A stretch of DNA of 26,174 bases from a virus. Where the stretch lies: positions 1 to 26,174 of the IMG/VR virus record IMGVR_UViG_3300042516_000903; one strand, written 5' to 3'. The translations under genes were made by a program, and so were the position numbers. This document shows, in pieces, positions 7,940 to 13,566 of this stretch; within the stretch, counting starts at the first letter, position 1, and each line of letters begins with the position of its first letter. Below the pieces are notes generated by a model. It searched no databases, had not been told where the DNA came from, and was given only the letters and a program-made list of their open reading frames with translations.

Positions 7940-8194
7940 TTAGCACTTCCATCGTTTAAGAGCAGCCTTGGCGCGTTCGCCATCCTTGGCATTGGCTGCT
8001 ACCGCACCCATCCGGGCGCAAAATGAATCCTTGCGGCCCTGGTCTGCCTTGGTCTTGGGGTTAGGCGCAGGTGCCTTTAAGTTAGAACCAGTAGCAGCAT
8101 TGTACTTTTCCCGACCCTTGGCAGTCAGACCCGCACCTTTGCTGACCGGCAGCTTCTCGCCCCGCCCGACTGATAGAGATACATTCTTTTTCAT
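7940..8194 (-). CDS. DUF6321-like small basic protein
   Basis: An 84-residue basic protein. The stretch KGAGLTAKGREKYNAATGSN, then LKAPAPNPKTKADQGRKDSFCARMGAV and a C-terminal ALKRWKC, matches the pattern of the DUF6321 family of phage proteins, whose function is unknown. The ATG at 8194 overlaps the terL stop as ATGA and is preferred over a TTG 12 bases upstream. Its place between terL and portal, and its small basic nature, are shared with the next gene; a packaging-related role is possible but not shown. Confidence 0.75.
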   Translation of the reverse strand: MKKNVSLSVGRGEKLPVSKGAGLTAKGREKYNAATGSNLKAPAPNPKTKADQGRKDSFCARMGAVAANAKDGERAKAALKRWKC

Positions 8195-9714
8195 GAACCC
8201 ATCCAACCTGTAGACACCGCCGAATAGTCAGAGTACCTGCGAGGGGTCGCCTCACGATACTCCCGATGCGCCACAGGGAAAGCAAACGTCACACAGATCG
8301 CATCCGCAGCATCTGGACTGGCTAAACCCCGTGCTTTCATCTCTTTCTTGCTCTCCAAGAAGATCGTACCCCGTGAATCAGGCTTCATTAAGGGCGAAAT
8401 CAGGTCTGTCTTCAAAAACCTATCGTGCGGAATACTAGCAGATTTCAACCACGCTTTCATATCCCCCCACATCTGCGCCCTCATATTTCCATACATTATC
8501 GGGTTTTTTGACTTGTTCCCAAAGTTCACCCCCTTGATCTTGTACCGCTGCTCCTTGAGCCTATCCACAATCCCCGCCCCCAGCCCACCCTCATCAATTA
8601 CCACCAGCGCAGGCTTGTACTCCTCAATCGCCTCAATAATATGCCCCACCACCGTCATGGTGTCATCGCCCCGGTACTTCTTGATCGCCACAATATCCCG
8701 CCCCTGTCTGACCGCAATCACAGTTGCATCCGCCCCAAACCGCGCCGGGTCAACACCAATAATGATAGGGGCCGTCCCATCCTTGTACTTTGGCCGCTTC
8801 ATCGCCTCGTCGACTACGTCCGACGGAATAAACTGGTCATCCCCCGCCCGTGGAAACTCACCATACACCTCAACGTGCGCCTGGGCACTGTCCGGCCCGT
8901 ACTCCGCAATGATCCGCTCATAAACCGCCTTGTCCGTCCCCTCCACCGTCCGCGCATCCACCACCTTAGTCGCCCAAAAGTCCCGCTTTGAGTGAAAAGT
9001 CTCGTAAAAGTACCCCGTGTTGCGCCGTGGGTTAGAAAACGCCAGCCAGAAACGATTCGGCGTGTTTTCCGTAAAGAATCCACCAGTGACCGACCAAATC
9101 GAGTCATCAATACCACTCGCCTCGTCAAAAATCACCAGCACACCGTCAAAATTGTGCACGCCAGCATAAGCATCAGGGTTCTCCGCTGACCACAGCCTAC
9201 CCTCCACACCCCAGTACCTAGTACCCTTCTTTAGGTCGCGCTCGACTAACTCAGTCAACCACTTGGCTGGCGCCACTCTGGTGGCGGATATTTCAAACCA
9301 GTGGCTGTTTAGCCCCATAGCTAGCCATTTTGTAATCTCCGCCCAGGTAATACTGCGTAACTGGTTTTCCGAGTTGGCCGAGATAATGGTTGTTGAGCCT
9401 ATGCGCGTCGATATCATCCATATAGTTAGCCAACTGACCAACGCCGACTTGCCGATACCCCGTCCGCTGGACACTGCCTCCTGCAATACCGAGTAGTCGA
9501 CAACGCCCTTGTTCTTCTTAATATGGTCGGCAATATCTTGCAGCACCTCGCGCTGCCATTTGCGCGGGCCGGTGAAGTGTTCCAGCGGCGTCCCTTTGCG
9601 TCCCCAGGGGAACAGGTACAGCACAAACGCTAGTGGGTTGTCTTTGAGCGCCGGACTCCACAGCCGGGCCATGAGTTCTTGTTCGTCTTCAGGTTGGTAA
9701 ATTGTGGTCTGCAT
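8191..9714 (-). CDS. terL: Terminase large subunit (ATPase and nuclease)
   Basis: A 507-residue packaging motor. The ATPase domain has a Walker A-like GRGIGKS at 84-90 and a Walker B VLVIFDEAS with D197-E198. The RNase H-like nuclease domain shows IIGVDPARFGADATVIAV (D322), LVVIDEGGLGAG (D374) and a C-terminal ASPDAADAICV, which supply the acidic residues that bind the two metals. It would translocate DNA into the procapsid through the portal and cut concatemers. Its start lies inside the end of terS (26-base overlap), and its stop overlaps the next ATG. Length and motif order are normal for the family, with no sign of damage. Confidence 0.95.
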   Translation of the reverse strand: MQTTIYQPEDEQELMARLWSPALKDNPLAFVLYLFPWGRKGTPLEHFTGPRKWQREVLQDIADHIKKNKGVVDYSVLQEAVSSGRGIGKSALVSWLTIWMISTRIGSTTIISANSENQLRSITWAEITKWLAMGLNSHWFEISATRVAPAKWLTELVERDLKKGTRYWGVEGRLWSAENPDAYAGVHNFDGVLVIFDEASGIDDSIWSVTGGFFTENTPNRFWLAFSNPRRNTGYFYETFHSKRDFWATKVVDARTVEGTDKAVYERIIAEYGPDSAQAHVEVYGEFPRAGDDQFIPSDVVDEAMKRPKYKDGTAPIIIGVDPARFGADATVIAVRQGRDIVAIKKYRGDDTMTVVGHIIEAIEEYKPALVVIDEGGLGAGIVDRLKEQRYKIKGVNFGNKSKNPIMYGNMRAQMWGDMKAWLKSASIPHDRFLKTDLISPLMKPDSRGTIFLESKKEMKARGLASPDAADAICVTFAFPVAHREYREATPRRYSDYSAVSTGWMGS

Positions 9715-10096
9715 CTATGATTTCTATGACGCGCCGCTCTGCCTCTGCCAGCGCCTGGGTTATGGATATGCGTTGGTCAATCTCTACTGAGATGGCCTGC
9801 TTGGCGACCCAGCCGTGTTGATGCTTCAGTATCTCTAGCGCCGCCTTGGCGTCGCCGCCTCGCGCTGCGTTGTGCAGTATCTCTGCCATCTCGCGCTCGC
9901 CGTCGGCTTTGCCCTTCATTGCGGCCATGTTCACGACCGGATCAAAGTTACTCAGCGTCATGAACTCTTGCGGCAGCATACCGGCTGCAAGCGCGAGTGT
10001 CTCGCCGCGCAGGCCCAGTTTTGCTGCGTCGTACACGGCCTGTAAGCGCGACTCTGTTGCTTTTAGCTCTCGAATTGATAGCGGGAATGAGACCAT
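9689..10096 (-). CDS. terS: Terminase small subunit
   Basis: A 135-residue helical protein. Residues 20-50 (YDAAKLGLRGETLALAAGML and on) look like the helix-turn-helix DNA-binding part, followed by an acidic/helical oligomerisation region (MAAMKGKADGEREMAEILHN) and a C-terminal helix that in such proteins touches the large subunit. It would recognise the packaging site and load TerL. It is the first gene of the leftward virion operon. No SD is visible before the ATG; instead a TGA-TATAAA extended -10 ends only six bases before it, so the message may be leaderless. The identification rests mainly on position just before terL plus size and HTH-like content. Confidence 0.82.
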   Translation of the reverse strand: MVSFPLSIRELKATESRLQAVYDAAKLGLRGETLALAAGMLPQEFMTLSNFDPVVNMAAMKGKADGEREMAEILHNAARGGDAKAALEILKHQHGWVAKQAISVEIDQRISITQALAEAERRVIEIIDADHNLPT

Positions 10097-10102
10097 GTCG
10101 GG

Positions 10103-10111
10103 TTTATATCA
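10103..10111 (-). promoter_or_regulatory. Candidate extended -10 promoter for the virion operon
   Basis: Minus strand TGA-TATAAA, six bases before the terS ATG, with T-rich sequence upstream but no clear -35. If used, transcription would start at or within a base or two of the ATG, giving a leaderless terS message, which fits the lack of an SD. Confidence 0.4.
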
Positions 10112-10130
10112 CAAAAAATAAAAATTCTAC

Positions 10131-10158
10131 GCAAAAAATTGTCTGCAAAAAATTGTCT
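10131..10158. repeat. Two tandem copies of a 14-base A+T-rich repeat
   Basis: GCAAAAAATTGTCT occurs twice head to tail (10131-10144 and 10145-10158), just upstream of the terS promoter candidate. A protein-binding site pair for control of the leftward operon is possible. Confidence 0.85.
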
Positions 10159-10204
10159 GCGGGCGCTCCGTAGCCGTGGCCTCAAGCCGTCGGCCCTCCC
10201 CTCC

Positions 10205-10333
10205 CGGCCTCGACCGCCAGCCGACCGCCGACCGCCGACCGCCAGCCGCCAGCCGACCGCCAGCCGCCAGCCGACCGCCAGCCGACCGCCAGCCGCCACC
10301 CGACCGCCACCCGACCGCCACCCGACCGCCAGC
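10205..10333. repeat. G+C-rich degenerate tandem repeat (CCGACCGCCAG units)
   Basis: Irregular array of CCGACCGCCAG (11 bases) and CCGCCAG (7 bases) units, changing to CCGACCGCCAC units toward the right end. The plus strand has no T from 10211 to 10347. The array gives open frames of repeating Pro/Ala/Arg or Gly/Ala/Val, which look artefactual. Confidence 0.9.
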
Positions 10334-10334
10334 A

Positions 10335-10380
10335 CACGGCACGCAGCTACCAGGGCGCACGGCACGCAGCTACCAGGGCG
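10335..10380. repeat. Perfect 23-base tandem duplication
   Basis: The 23-base unit starting CACGGCACGCAGCTACCAGG is present twice without a gap (10335-10357 and 10358-10380). It lies between the G+C-rich array and the 12-base iterons. Confidence 0.9.
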
Positions 10381-10430
10381 CAAAGTGTGTGCCATGTGGG
10401 CAGTGTGGCCGGATGGCACACATGACACAC

Positions 10431-10490
10431 GTGTGGGCAGTCGTGTGGGCAGTCGTGTGGGCAGTCGTGTGGGCAGTCGTGTGGGCAGTG
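10431..10490 (+). repeat. Five tandem 12-base iterons
   Basis: GTGTGGGCAGTC is repeated five times in phase (10431, 10443, 10455, 10467, 10479), the last copy ending in G instead of C. The reverse complement of each unit contains TGCCCACA, close to the core of a DnaA box. Further single copies of GTGGGCAGTG occur at about 10396 and 10619. Typical of initiator-protein binding arrays, though function is not shown. Confidence 0.9.
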
Positions 10491-10524
10491 TGTGCCATTG
10501 TGTTGATATGCCCACACTGCCCAC
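10481..10524. repeat. 12-base perfect inverted repeat (potential hairpin)
   Basis: GTGGGCAGTGTG (10481-10492) is matched by CACACTGCCCAC (10513-10524) across a 20-base loop. The left arm is part of the last iteron, so the structure ends the iteron array. It is followed by GGGTTTTTAT, which weakly resembles a rightward terminator tail. Confidence 0.75.
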
Positions 10525-10708
10525 AAACGGGTTTTTATGTCTCTTTTGGGATAGTTTGTGTCGTTTTTAGCTGTTTTGGTCGCGGCTACGCTCTTTTTTC
10601 CGTTGCAAAAACTGGCGTGTGGGCAGTGTGGGTCATGTGTGCCATCTTTTTTTCAGTCGCAAAACTTTCTGCGTGATTGCGCGCAGCCCTAGTTCCTGTA
10701 CTGTAAAC

Positions 10709-10728
10709 TACTGTATATATATACAGTA
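10709..10728. promoter_or_regulatory. Perfect LexA-type SOS box palindrome
   Basis: TACTGTATATATATACAGTA is a perfect 20-base palindrome identical to the Escherichia coli LexA consensus (CTGT-N8-ACAG with alternating TA). Two further half-site-like TACTGTA copies lie within 15 bases to the left (CCTGTACTGTAAAC). It is followed by TATAAA, usable as a -10. This suggests that host LexA, or a phage LexA-like repressor, controls a promoter in this region. Confidence 0.75.
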
Positions 10729-10816
10729 TATAAACTTTCATAAGTCTAAACAAATACATGACACACATGACACACAACCGGGCTTTTTCAGAGGGCAGTA
10801 CTAGGCCCACGTCGTC

Positions 10817-10859
10817 ACCCACACGTTACCCACAGTTCGACACACATAACCCACAATTC
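10817..10859 (+). repeat. DnaA-box-like motifs phased at about 11 bases
   Basis: ACCCACA occurs at 10817, 10828 and 10849, with a related GACACACA at 10839, giving steps of 11, 11 and 10 bases, close to one helical turn. With their flanks the copies read TCACCCACA, TTACCCACA and TAACCCACA; the second differs from the DnaA box TTATCCACA at one position. Binding sites stacked on one DNA face are likely. Confidence 0.55.
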
Positions 10860-10870
10860 CAGGTTGTCGC

Positions 10871-10914
10871 GTATGTGACAAAAATTGTTGACGTGTGCGA
10901 CAAATATTGTTACG
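10871..10914 (+). promoter_or_regulatory. Doubled 22-base operator-like repeat
   Basis: Two adjacent 22-base units share the pattern GTRTGYGACAAAWATTGTT and each contains a palindromic ACAAWWWTTGT core (ACAAAAATTGT and ACAAATATTGT). They overlap the promoter candidate at 10888-10916, so a repressor or activator of the rightward early genes probably binds here. Confidence 0.6.
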
Positions 10915-10916
10915 CT
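10888..10916 (+). promoter_or_regulatory. Candidate sigma-70 promoter for the rightward early genes
   Basis: TTGACG (10888-10893), a 17-base spacer and TACGCT (10911-10916). The -35 is good; the -10 keeps the three most conserved bases. It would start transcription near 10923, about 45 bases before the first gene. A short GCTCG/CGAGC stem (10914-10928) sits at the start point. Confidence 0.45.
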
Positions 10917-10967
10917 CGTAACGCGAGCAATCGCAGGGCAAACCAATAAACTAAACGAAAGTACCAA

Positions 10968-11240
10968 ATGATCGCATTTAACACTCACCGCACCTACACC
11001 GAACACGGCCAACGTATCGCCGCGCAGCGACTCGAATCGGGCGCAATCGTCATGCTAGACATTGATCGTGGCATTGACTATGTGTTACCCGCCAGCACCG
11101 AATTTACTCAGCGCGGCGTTATGAGCGCATACGATCACAATCGCGTGATCTACCCGACCGATATCGGCCTTTCATATGCGGATTACTACGCGATCCTTAA
11201 AACCCTAAGCGCGGCGGCTGGCGCGGTGACATCGGTCTGA
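10968..11240 (+). CDS. 90-residue hypothetical protein, first gene of the early operon
   Basis: MIAFNTHRTYTEHGQRIAAQ followed by a segment that looks like a small alpha/beta fold (AIVMLDIDRGIDYVLPA, then FTQRGVMSAYDHNRVIYP, then DYYAILKTLSAAAG). No metal site, signal or membrane segment is visible, and I do not recognise the family. A weak GAAAG precedes the ATG. It is the first gene to the right of the control region, so an early role such as host takeover or regulation is plausible by position only. The hairpin after it may stabilise its message or separate it from the next gene. Confidence 0.75.
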   Translation: MIAFNTHRTYTEHGQRIAAQRLESGAIVMLDIDRGIDYVLPASTEFTQRGVMSAYDHNRVIYPTDIGLSYADYYAILKTLSAAAGAVTSV

Positions 11241-11249
11241 TTCCAGCGT

Positions 11250-11270
11250 ATAGCGGCCACTGGCCGCTAT
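11250..11270. repeat. Perfect 10-base inverted repeat after the first early gene
   Basis: ATAGCGGCCA, one central C, TGGCCGCTAT. A strong hairpin in RNA, with no T-tract behind it, so not a classical terminator; it could be an RNA-processing or attenuation site or a protein-binding palindrome. A second small GATGC/GCATC stem follows at about 11273-11287. Confidence 0.7.
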
Positions 11271-11302
11271 GCGATGCAATCCGCATCTCACTAAAGTACA
11301 GT

Positions 11303-12049
11303 ATGAAAATCTTAGGTTACATCGCATACGAGGGTCCATCGATCATTGATGGAAAACCCATTGTCGTTATCATCAACAAGATCGACGGTTCCAAAAACGC
11401 GAAAACCGGCGCCATTGTGCAGAGCTTTATCCTCCGTGCCGATGTTGACCCGGTGAAAGCACTACAGACCGGCGCCGACGCGAGCGTATGCGGCCAGTGC
11501 GAGCATCGCCCGATGCTGGCTAAAAAGTCGGGAAAACCGCCATGTTATGTACAAGTAGCAAAATCAGTGCTATCGGTCTATAACGCATATCTGCGCGGAC
11601 GGTACGTCAAAGCCGATCCGGCCACCATTGCGGCCGCATTAGCGGGCAAAATTGTACGCATCGGTACTTATGGCGATCCATTTGCTGCACCGGTACGTAT
11701 GTGGTCGCAAATCACACGGTATGCCTTAGGTCGCAGGGGTTATACCCATCAATGGGATAGCGCAGGGTTTGACGTTGACGCATGGGCTCCCCTTGTAATG
11801 GCTAGTGCCGATACCATCGATCAGGCTGCAAAGGCTAACCTACTGGGTATGCGGGTTTTTCGCGTATCGCAGGGTATCGATGTCCAACCCGGCGAAGCTA
11901 TGTGTCCAGCCAGCGCCGAAGCCGGTCGAAAATCAACTTGCGCCAAATGTACCCTTTGCGCCGGTACTAGCATCAAGGCGCGCGATATCGTCATAGCAGA
12001 CCATGCTGCGGGTCACGCCCGTCGAACCATCGCGATAGCTACCGCATAA
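11303..12049 (+). CDS. DUF7227-like cysteine-rich phage protein
   Basis: A 248-residue protein with two cysteine groups: C63-x2-C66 with C81 (ASVCGQCEHRP, then PPCYV) and C201, C213-x2-C216-x2-C219 (MCPASAEAGRKSTCAKCTLC). Between them lie IVRIGTYGDPFAAPVRMWSQ and GYTHQWDSAGFDVDAWAPLV. This arrangement fits a widespread phage family (DUF7227, as I recall it) of unknown function that probably binds zinc or an iron-sulfur centre. The GTYGDP and GYTHQW motifs and the two CxxC sets are suggestive of an enzyme rather than a structural protein. Only a weak AAAG precedes the ATG. It is the largest early gene and likely a key early function. Confidence 0.72.
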   Translation: MKILGYIAYEGPSIIDGKPIVVIINKIDGSKNAKTGAIVQSFILRADVDPVKALQTGADASVCGQCEHRPMLAKKSGKPPCYVQVAKSVLSVYNAYLRGRYVKADPATIAAALAGKIVRIGTYGDPFAAPVRMWSQITRYALGRRGYTHQWDSAGFDVDAWAPLVMASADTIDQAAKANLLGMRVFRVSQGIDVQPGEAMCPASAEAGRKSTCAKCTLCAGTSIKARDIVIADHAAGHARRTIAIATA

Positions 12050-12060
12050 CAATGCACTCT

Positions 12061-12104
12061 CTAAACCCTACGTGCTAGGGTTTAGGGGTCTGCATTTTTA
12101 GACC
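12061..12104 (+). other. Hairpin pair after the DUF7227-like gene, possible weak terminator
   Basis: CTAAACCCTA pairs with TAGGGTTTAG over a five-base loop (12061-12085). It is followed by a second inverted repeat, GGTCT/AGACC (12087-12104), whose loop holds GCATTTTT. The T-run is about 11 bases past the first stem, so termination would be inefficient; an RNA stability element is equally possible. Confidence 0.5.
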
Positions 12105-12163
12105 ATATTGGCACCTAGCCCTTATCGGGTATAGGTTTATAGCTATCATTTTAGGAGTGACAT

Positions 12164-12355
12164 ATGACCAAACTACCCGATATGCTGCGCGCTTACAGCA
12201 TTGCCCAGCTACTAGACTTTGCCGACCGGCTCGACCCAAACAACGGCTGGCGCGAGTCGATCAGCGAAGACCCGACGACCACACGCGAAGATTTGGCCGC
12301 TGCCATGCTAGTCGCGTATGACGACGCCGACACACACGCATGGATCAACAAATGA
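12164..12355 (+). CDS. 63-residue hypothetical early protein
   Basis: MTKLPDMLRAYSIAQLLDFA followed by DRLDPNNGWRESISEDPTTTREDLAAAMLVAYDDADTHAWINK, an acidic, mostly helical protein. A clear SD (AGGAG) lies six bases before the ATG. It opens a run of tightly packed small genes, and its stop overlaps the next start as ATGA. No family recognised; small acidic early proteins of phages often bind and inhibit host proteins, but nothing here shows it. Confidence 0.7.
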   Translation: MTKLPDMLRAYSIAQLLDFADRLDPNNGWRESISEDPTTTREDLAAAMLVAYDDADTHAWINK

Positions 12356-12585
12356 TTAAATTTTCTATCGGCGATAAAGTTACATTTCACCGCGACGTCG
12401 TCCGCCGACTCGGGTGCGATAAGCGTGTGGCCGACGCGCGTGGTCGCGTGGTTAACGTCAACGGGCCAGTGGTTTCCGTCGACTTTATGGGCACTTGGAA
12501 TCGTCATATCGACGGTTCAACGGTACGTCACGTACCCGCAGCTAACCTAACCAAAATTTTAGTTAATGGGGTAATTTATGATTAA
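12352..12585 (+). CDS. 77-residue hypothetical protein, SH3/KOW-like barrel
   Basis: Begins MIKFSIGDKVTFHRDVVRRL and contains ARGRVVNVNGPVVSVDFMGT, HIDGSTVRHVPAANLTKI. The GDKV opening and the turn-strand pattern (RGRVVNVNGPVVSVDF) resemble a small SH3-like or KOW-like beta barrel. The ATG at 12352 overlaps the previous stop as ATGA and is preferred over an ATG 12 bases earlier. Function unknown; such barrels may bind nucleic acid. Confidence 0.65.
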   Translation: MIKFSIGDKVTFHRDVVRRLGCDKRVADARGRVVNVNGPVVSVDFMGTWNRHIDGSTVRHVPAANLTKILVNGVIYD

Positions 12586-12805
12586 GACCATGCAAGCCCG
12601 ATATCCCGGGCGCGACGCTATCACCGGCCACCGCATAAACCCGGGTGATGAAATCAAATATGACACTGTGACCCGTAAAGCTTGGATAGCAGAGCCGGGC
12701 GATTTTGCCGTCACGTTCTACGGTGAAAACGGCGCCAGCACGTTCTACCGTAACCCCCGTGGCCGCTGCGAGGACGCGCCATGCTGTGGATGCTGCACGA
12801 TATGA
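12578..12805 (+). CDS. 75-residue hypothetical protein with cysteine-rich tail
   Basis: Contains ARYPGRDAITGHRINPGDEI followed by KYDTVTRKAWIAEPGDFAVT, and ends with a Cys cluster (CEDAPCCGCCTI: five Cys in the last 12 residues). The ITG-x-I-x-PGDEIKYD part resembles small phage proteins in which Cys pairs flank this loop and bind zinc, but here the N-terminal Cys are missing. GGGG lies seven bases before ATG and the gene overlaps its predecessor by 8 bases. Function unknown. Confidence 0.6.
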   Translation: MIKTMQARYPGRDAITGHRINPGDEIKYDTVTRKAWIAEPGDFAVTFYGENGASTFYRNPRGRCEDAPCCGCCTI

Positions 12806-12900
12806 AACGCATTTTGTGGACTATCACGCAAGCCGTCATTGGCGCCGCTGTTTGGGGCGGGCCGTTCATTTACTATTTTATTTGGGGGATGAAACCATGA
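12802..12900 (+). CDS. 32-residue single-span membrane protein
   Basis: MKRILWTITQAVIGAAVWGG followed by PFIYYFIWGMKP: a positively charged start and one hydrophobic segment of about 24 residues, so probably an inner-membrane micro-protein with its N-terminus in the cytoplasm. It is joined to its neighbours by ATGA overlaps on both sides (12802-12805 and 12897-12900), strong support for a gene this small. An in-frame ATG 21 bases upstream would lengthen it slightly. A lysis, membrane or exclusion role is possible; no family recognised. Confidence 0.6.
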   Translation: MKRILWTITQAVIGAAVWGGPFIYYFIWGMKP

Positions 12901-13043
12901 ACGATAGCAACGCCGCGCCTACCTTGTTGGAAGCGCTCAAAATGGCCCTGGAAGCGCCCGACGACGATAGGTCGTGGGAAGACTACGCAATAGCCGCAAT
13001 CAAGGCGGCTGACCCGATGTGGGAAGACCCTTTAGTCAACTAA
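12897..13043 (+). CDS. 48-residue acidic hypothetical protein
   Basis: MNDSNAAPTLLEALKMALEA, then PDDDRSWEDYAIAAIKAADPMWEDPLVN. Acidic and helical. The ATG at 12897 overlaps the stop of the membrane micro-protein as ATGA; the longer in-frame extension upstream covers two other genes and has no start signal, so it was not used. No function known. Confidence 0.6.
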   Translation: MNDSNAAPTLLEALKMALEAPDDDRSWEDYAIAAIKAADPMWEDPLVN

Positions 13044-13058
13044 CCAATGGAGCAAACC

Positions 13059-13256
13059 ATGAAAAATATCCCAATCAAAACCCTACGTGCCGCCCTACGT
13101 GCCAAGTATGGTGCGGGTAACTACCGCATAACTAGGGACGATGAAGTCCATGTCTACGGGCTTATGCCTAATGCCAGGACTGTTGGATGGTGGCTTATGG
13201 GTGACCTTCTCAGCGCTGAATTGTGGCTTGGGTTTCACGACGGGGTGCCAGCATGA
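13059..13256 (+). CDS. 65-residue hypothetical protein
   Basis: MKNIPIKTLRAALRAKYGAG, NYRITRDDEVHVYGLMPNARTVGWWLMGDLLSAELWLGF. A basic helical start followed by a beta-like part. GGAG six bases before the ATG at 13059 decides this start over the ATG 12 bases earlier, which lies on the SD itself. The stop overlaps the next ATG. No function recognised. Confidence 0.6.
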   Translation: MKNIPIKTLRAALRAKYGAGNYRITRDDEVHVYGLMPNARTVGWWLMGDLLSAELWLGFHDGVPA

Positions 13257-13423
13257 CCGACTATGACGATTGGCGCGAGAATGCGCGAGACCAGGCCCGA
13301 CTCATGGCAGACGATGGCCCGGACGACTCAGAGCCGGGCATATGCCCTGCCTGTAATGGTTCTGGCGAAGGGATGCATGAAGGGACTACGTGCTATAGCT
13401 GCAAAGGGGAAGGCGAATGTTAG
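13253..13423 (+). CDS. 56-residue protein with DnaJ-type zinc finger
   Basis: An acidic N-terminus (MTDYDDWRENARDQARLMAD) and then C31-P-A-C34-N-G-S-G and C47-Y-S-C50-K-G-E-G-E-C56: one pair of the CxxCxGxG repeats found in the DnaJ zinc-finger region and in many tiny phage proteins. It should bind one zinc ion and may bind protein or RNA. The ATG at 13253 overlaps the stop of the gene before (ATGA) and is preferred over an in-frame ATG 30 bases earlier. Confidence 0.72.
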   Translation: MTDYDDWRENARDQARLMADDGPDDSEPGICPACNGSGEGMHEGTTCYSCKGEGEC

Positions 13424-13566
13424 ACCACGATATAACCGACAAAATCCACCATCTAATGCATAAATATGCATGGTGCCATCAAGAGGCAATGGAATATCTC
13501 TACTACTCAGAATATGACCCTGCCGACTGGATCGGCACCCGGTGGGAGGGTGAACCATGCTCTTAG
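13417..13566 (+). CDS. 49-residue hypothetical protein
   Basis: MLDHDITDKIHHLMHKYAWC, HQEAMEYLYYSEYDPADWIG, TRWEGEPCS. Rich in His, Tyr and Trp, helical in its first part. Its ATG lies inside the end of the zinc-finger gene (7-base overlap) with a GGGGAAGG SD just before it. No family recognised. Confidence 0.55.
   Translation: MLDHDITDKIHHLMHKYAWCHQEAMEYLYYSEYDPADWIGTRWEGEPCS

Larger units (their letters stand above)
10412..10646. repeat. 15-base inverted repeat pair enclosing the iterons
   Basis: GATGGCACACATGAC at 10412-10426 has an exact inverted partner at 10632-10646, about 205 bases away. Both copies are flanked by GTGTGGGC-type sequence, so a larger imperfect inverted unit brackets the 12-base iterons and the hairpin. 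Confidence 0.8.
10097..10967. other. 871-base non-coding divergent control region, candidate origin
   Basis: No convincing gene is present between the leftward virion operon and the rightward early genes. The open frames here are products of low-complexity repeats. From left to right it holds an A+T-rich promoter-like stretch, a 14-base direct repeat, 137 bases without a single T built of CCGACCGCCAG-like units, a 23-base tandem duplication, five 12-base tandem iterons, long inverted repeats, a perfect LexA-type palindrome in an A+T-rich patch, DnaA-box-like 9-mers spaced by about 11 bases, and a doubled operator-like repeat over a probable promoter. Iterons, DnaA-like boxes and an A+T-rich patch together are the usual make-up of a replication origin; this is inference. 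Confidence 0.6.

Noticed and set aside
10431-10490. CRISPR array
   Set aside because: The units are 12 bases long, tandem and without spacers; no cas genes are present.
10063-10676. Open frames of 77-166 codons on both strands over the G+C-rich and iteron repeats
   Set aside because: Translations are repetitive Pro/Ala/Arg or Val/Trp/Ala strings that follow the DNA repeat; no SD, no conserved-looking domain, and frames overlap one another on both strands.
11250-11270. Intrinsic terminator after the first early gene
   Set aside because: The stem is perfect but no T-run follows, so it was listed as an inverted repeat only.
12705-12896. N-terminal extension of the 48-residue gene to 112 residues
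   Set aside because: The extension lies over two other genes, lacks an SD, and the ATG at 12897 has the ATGA overlap used throughout this operon.
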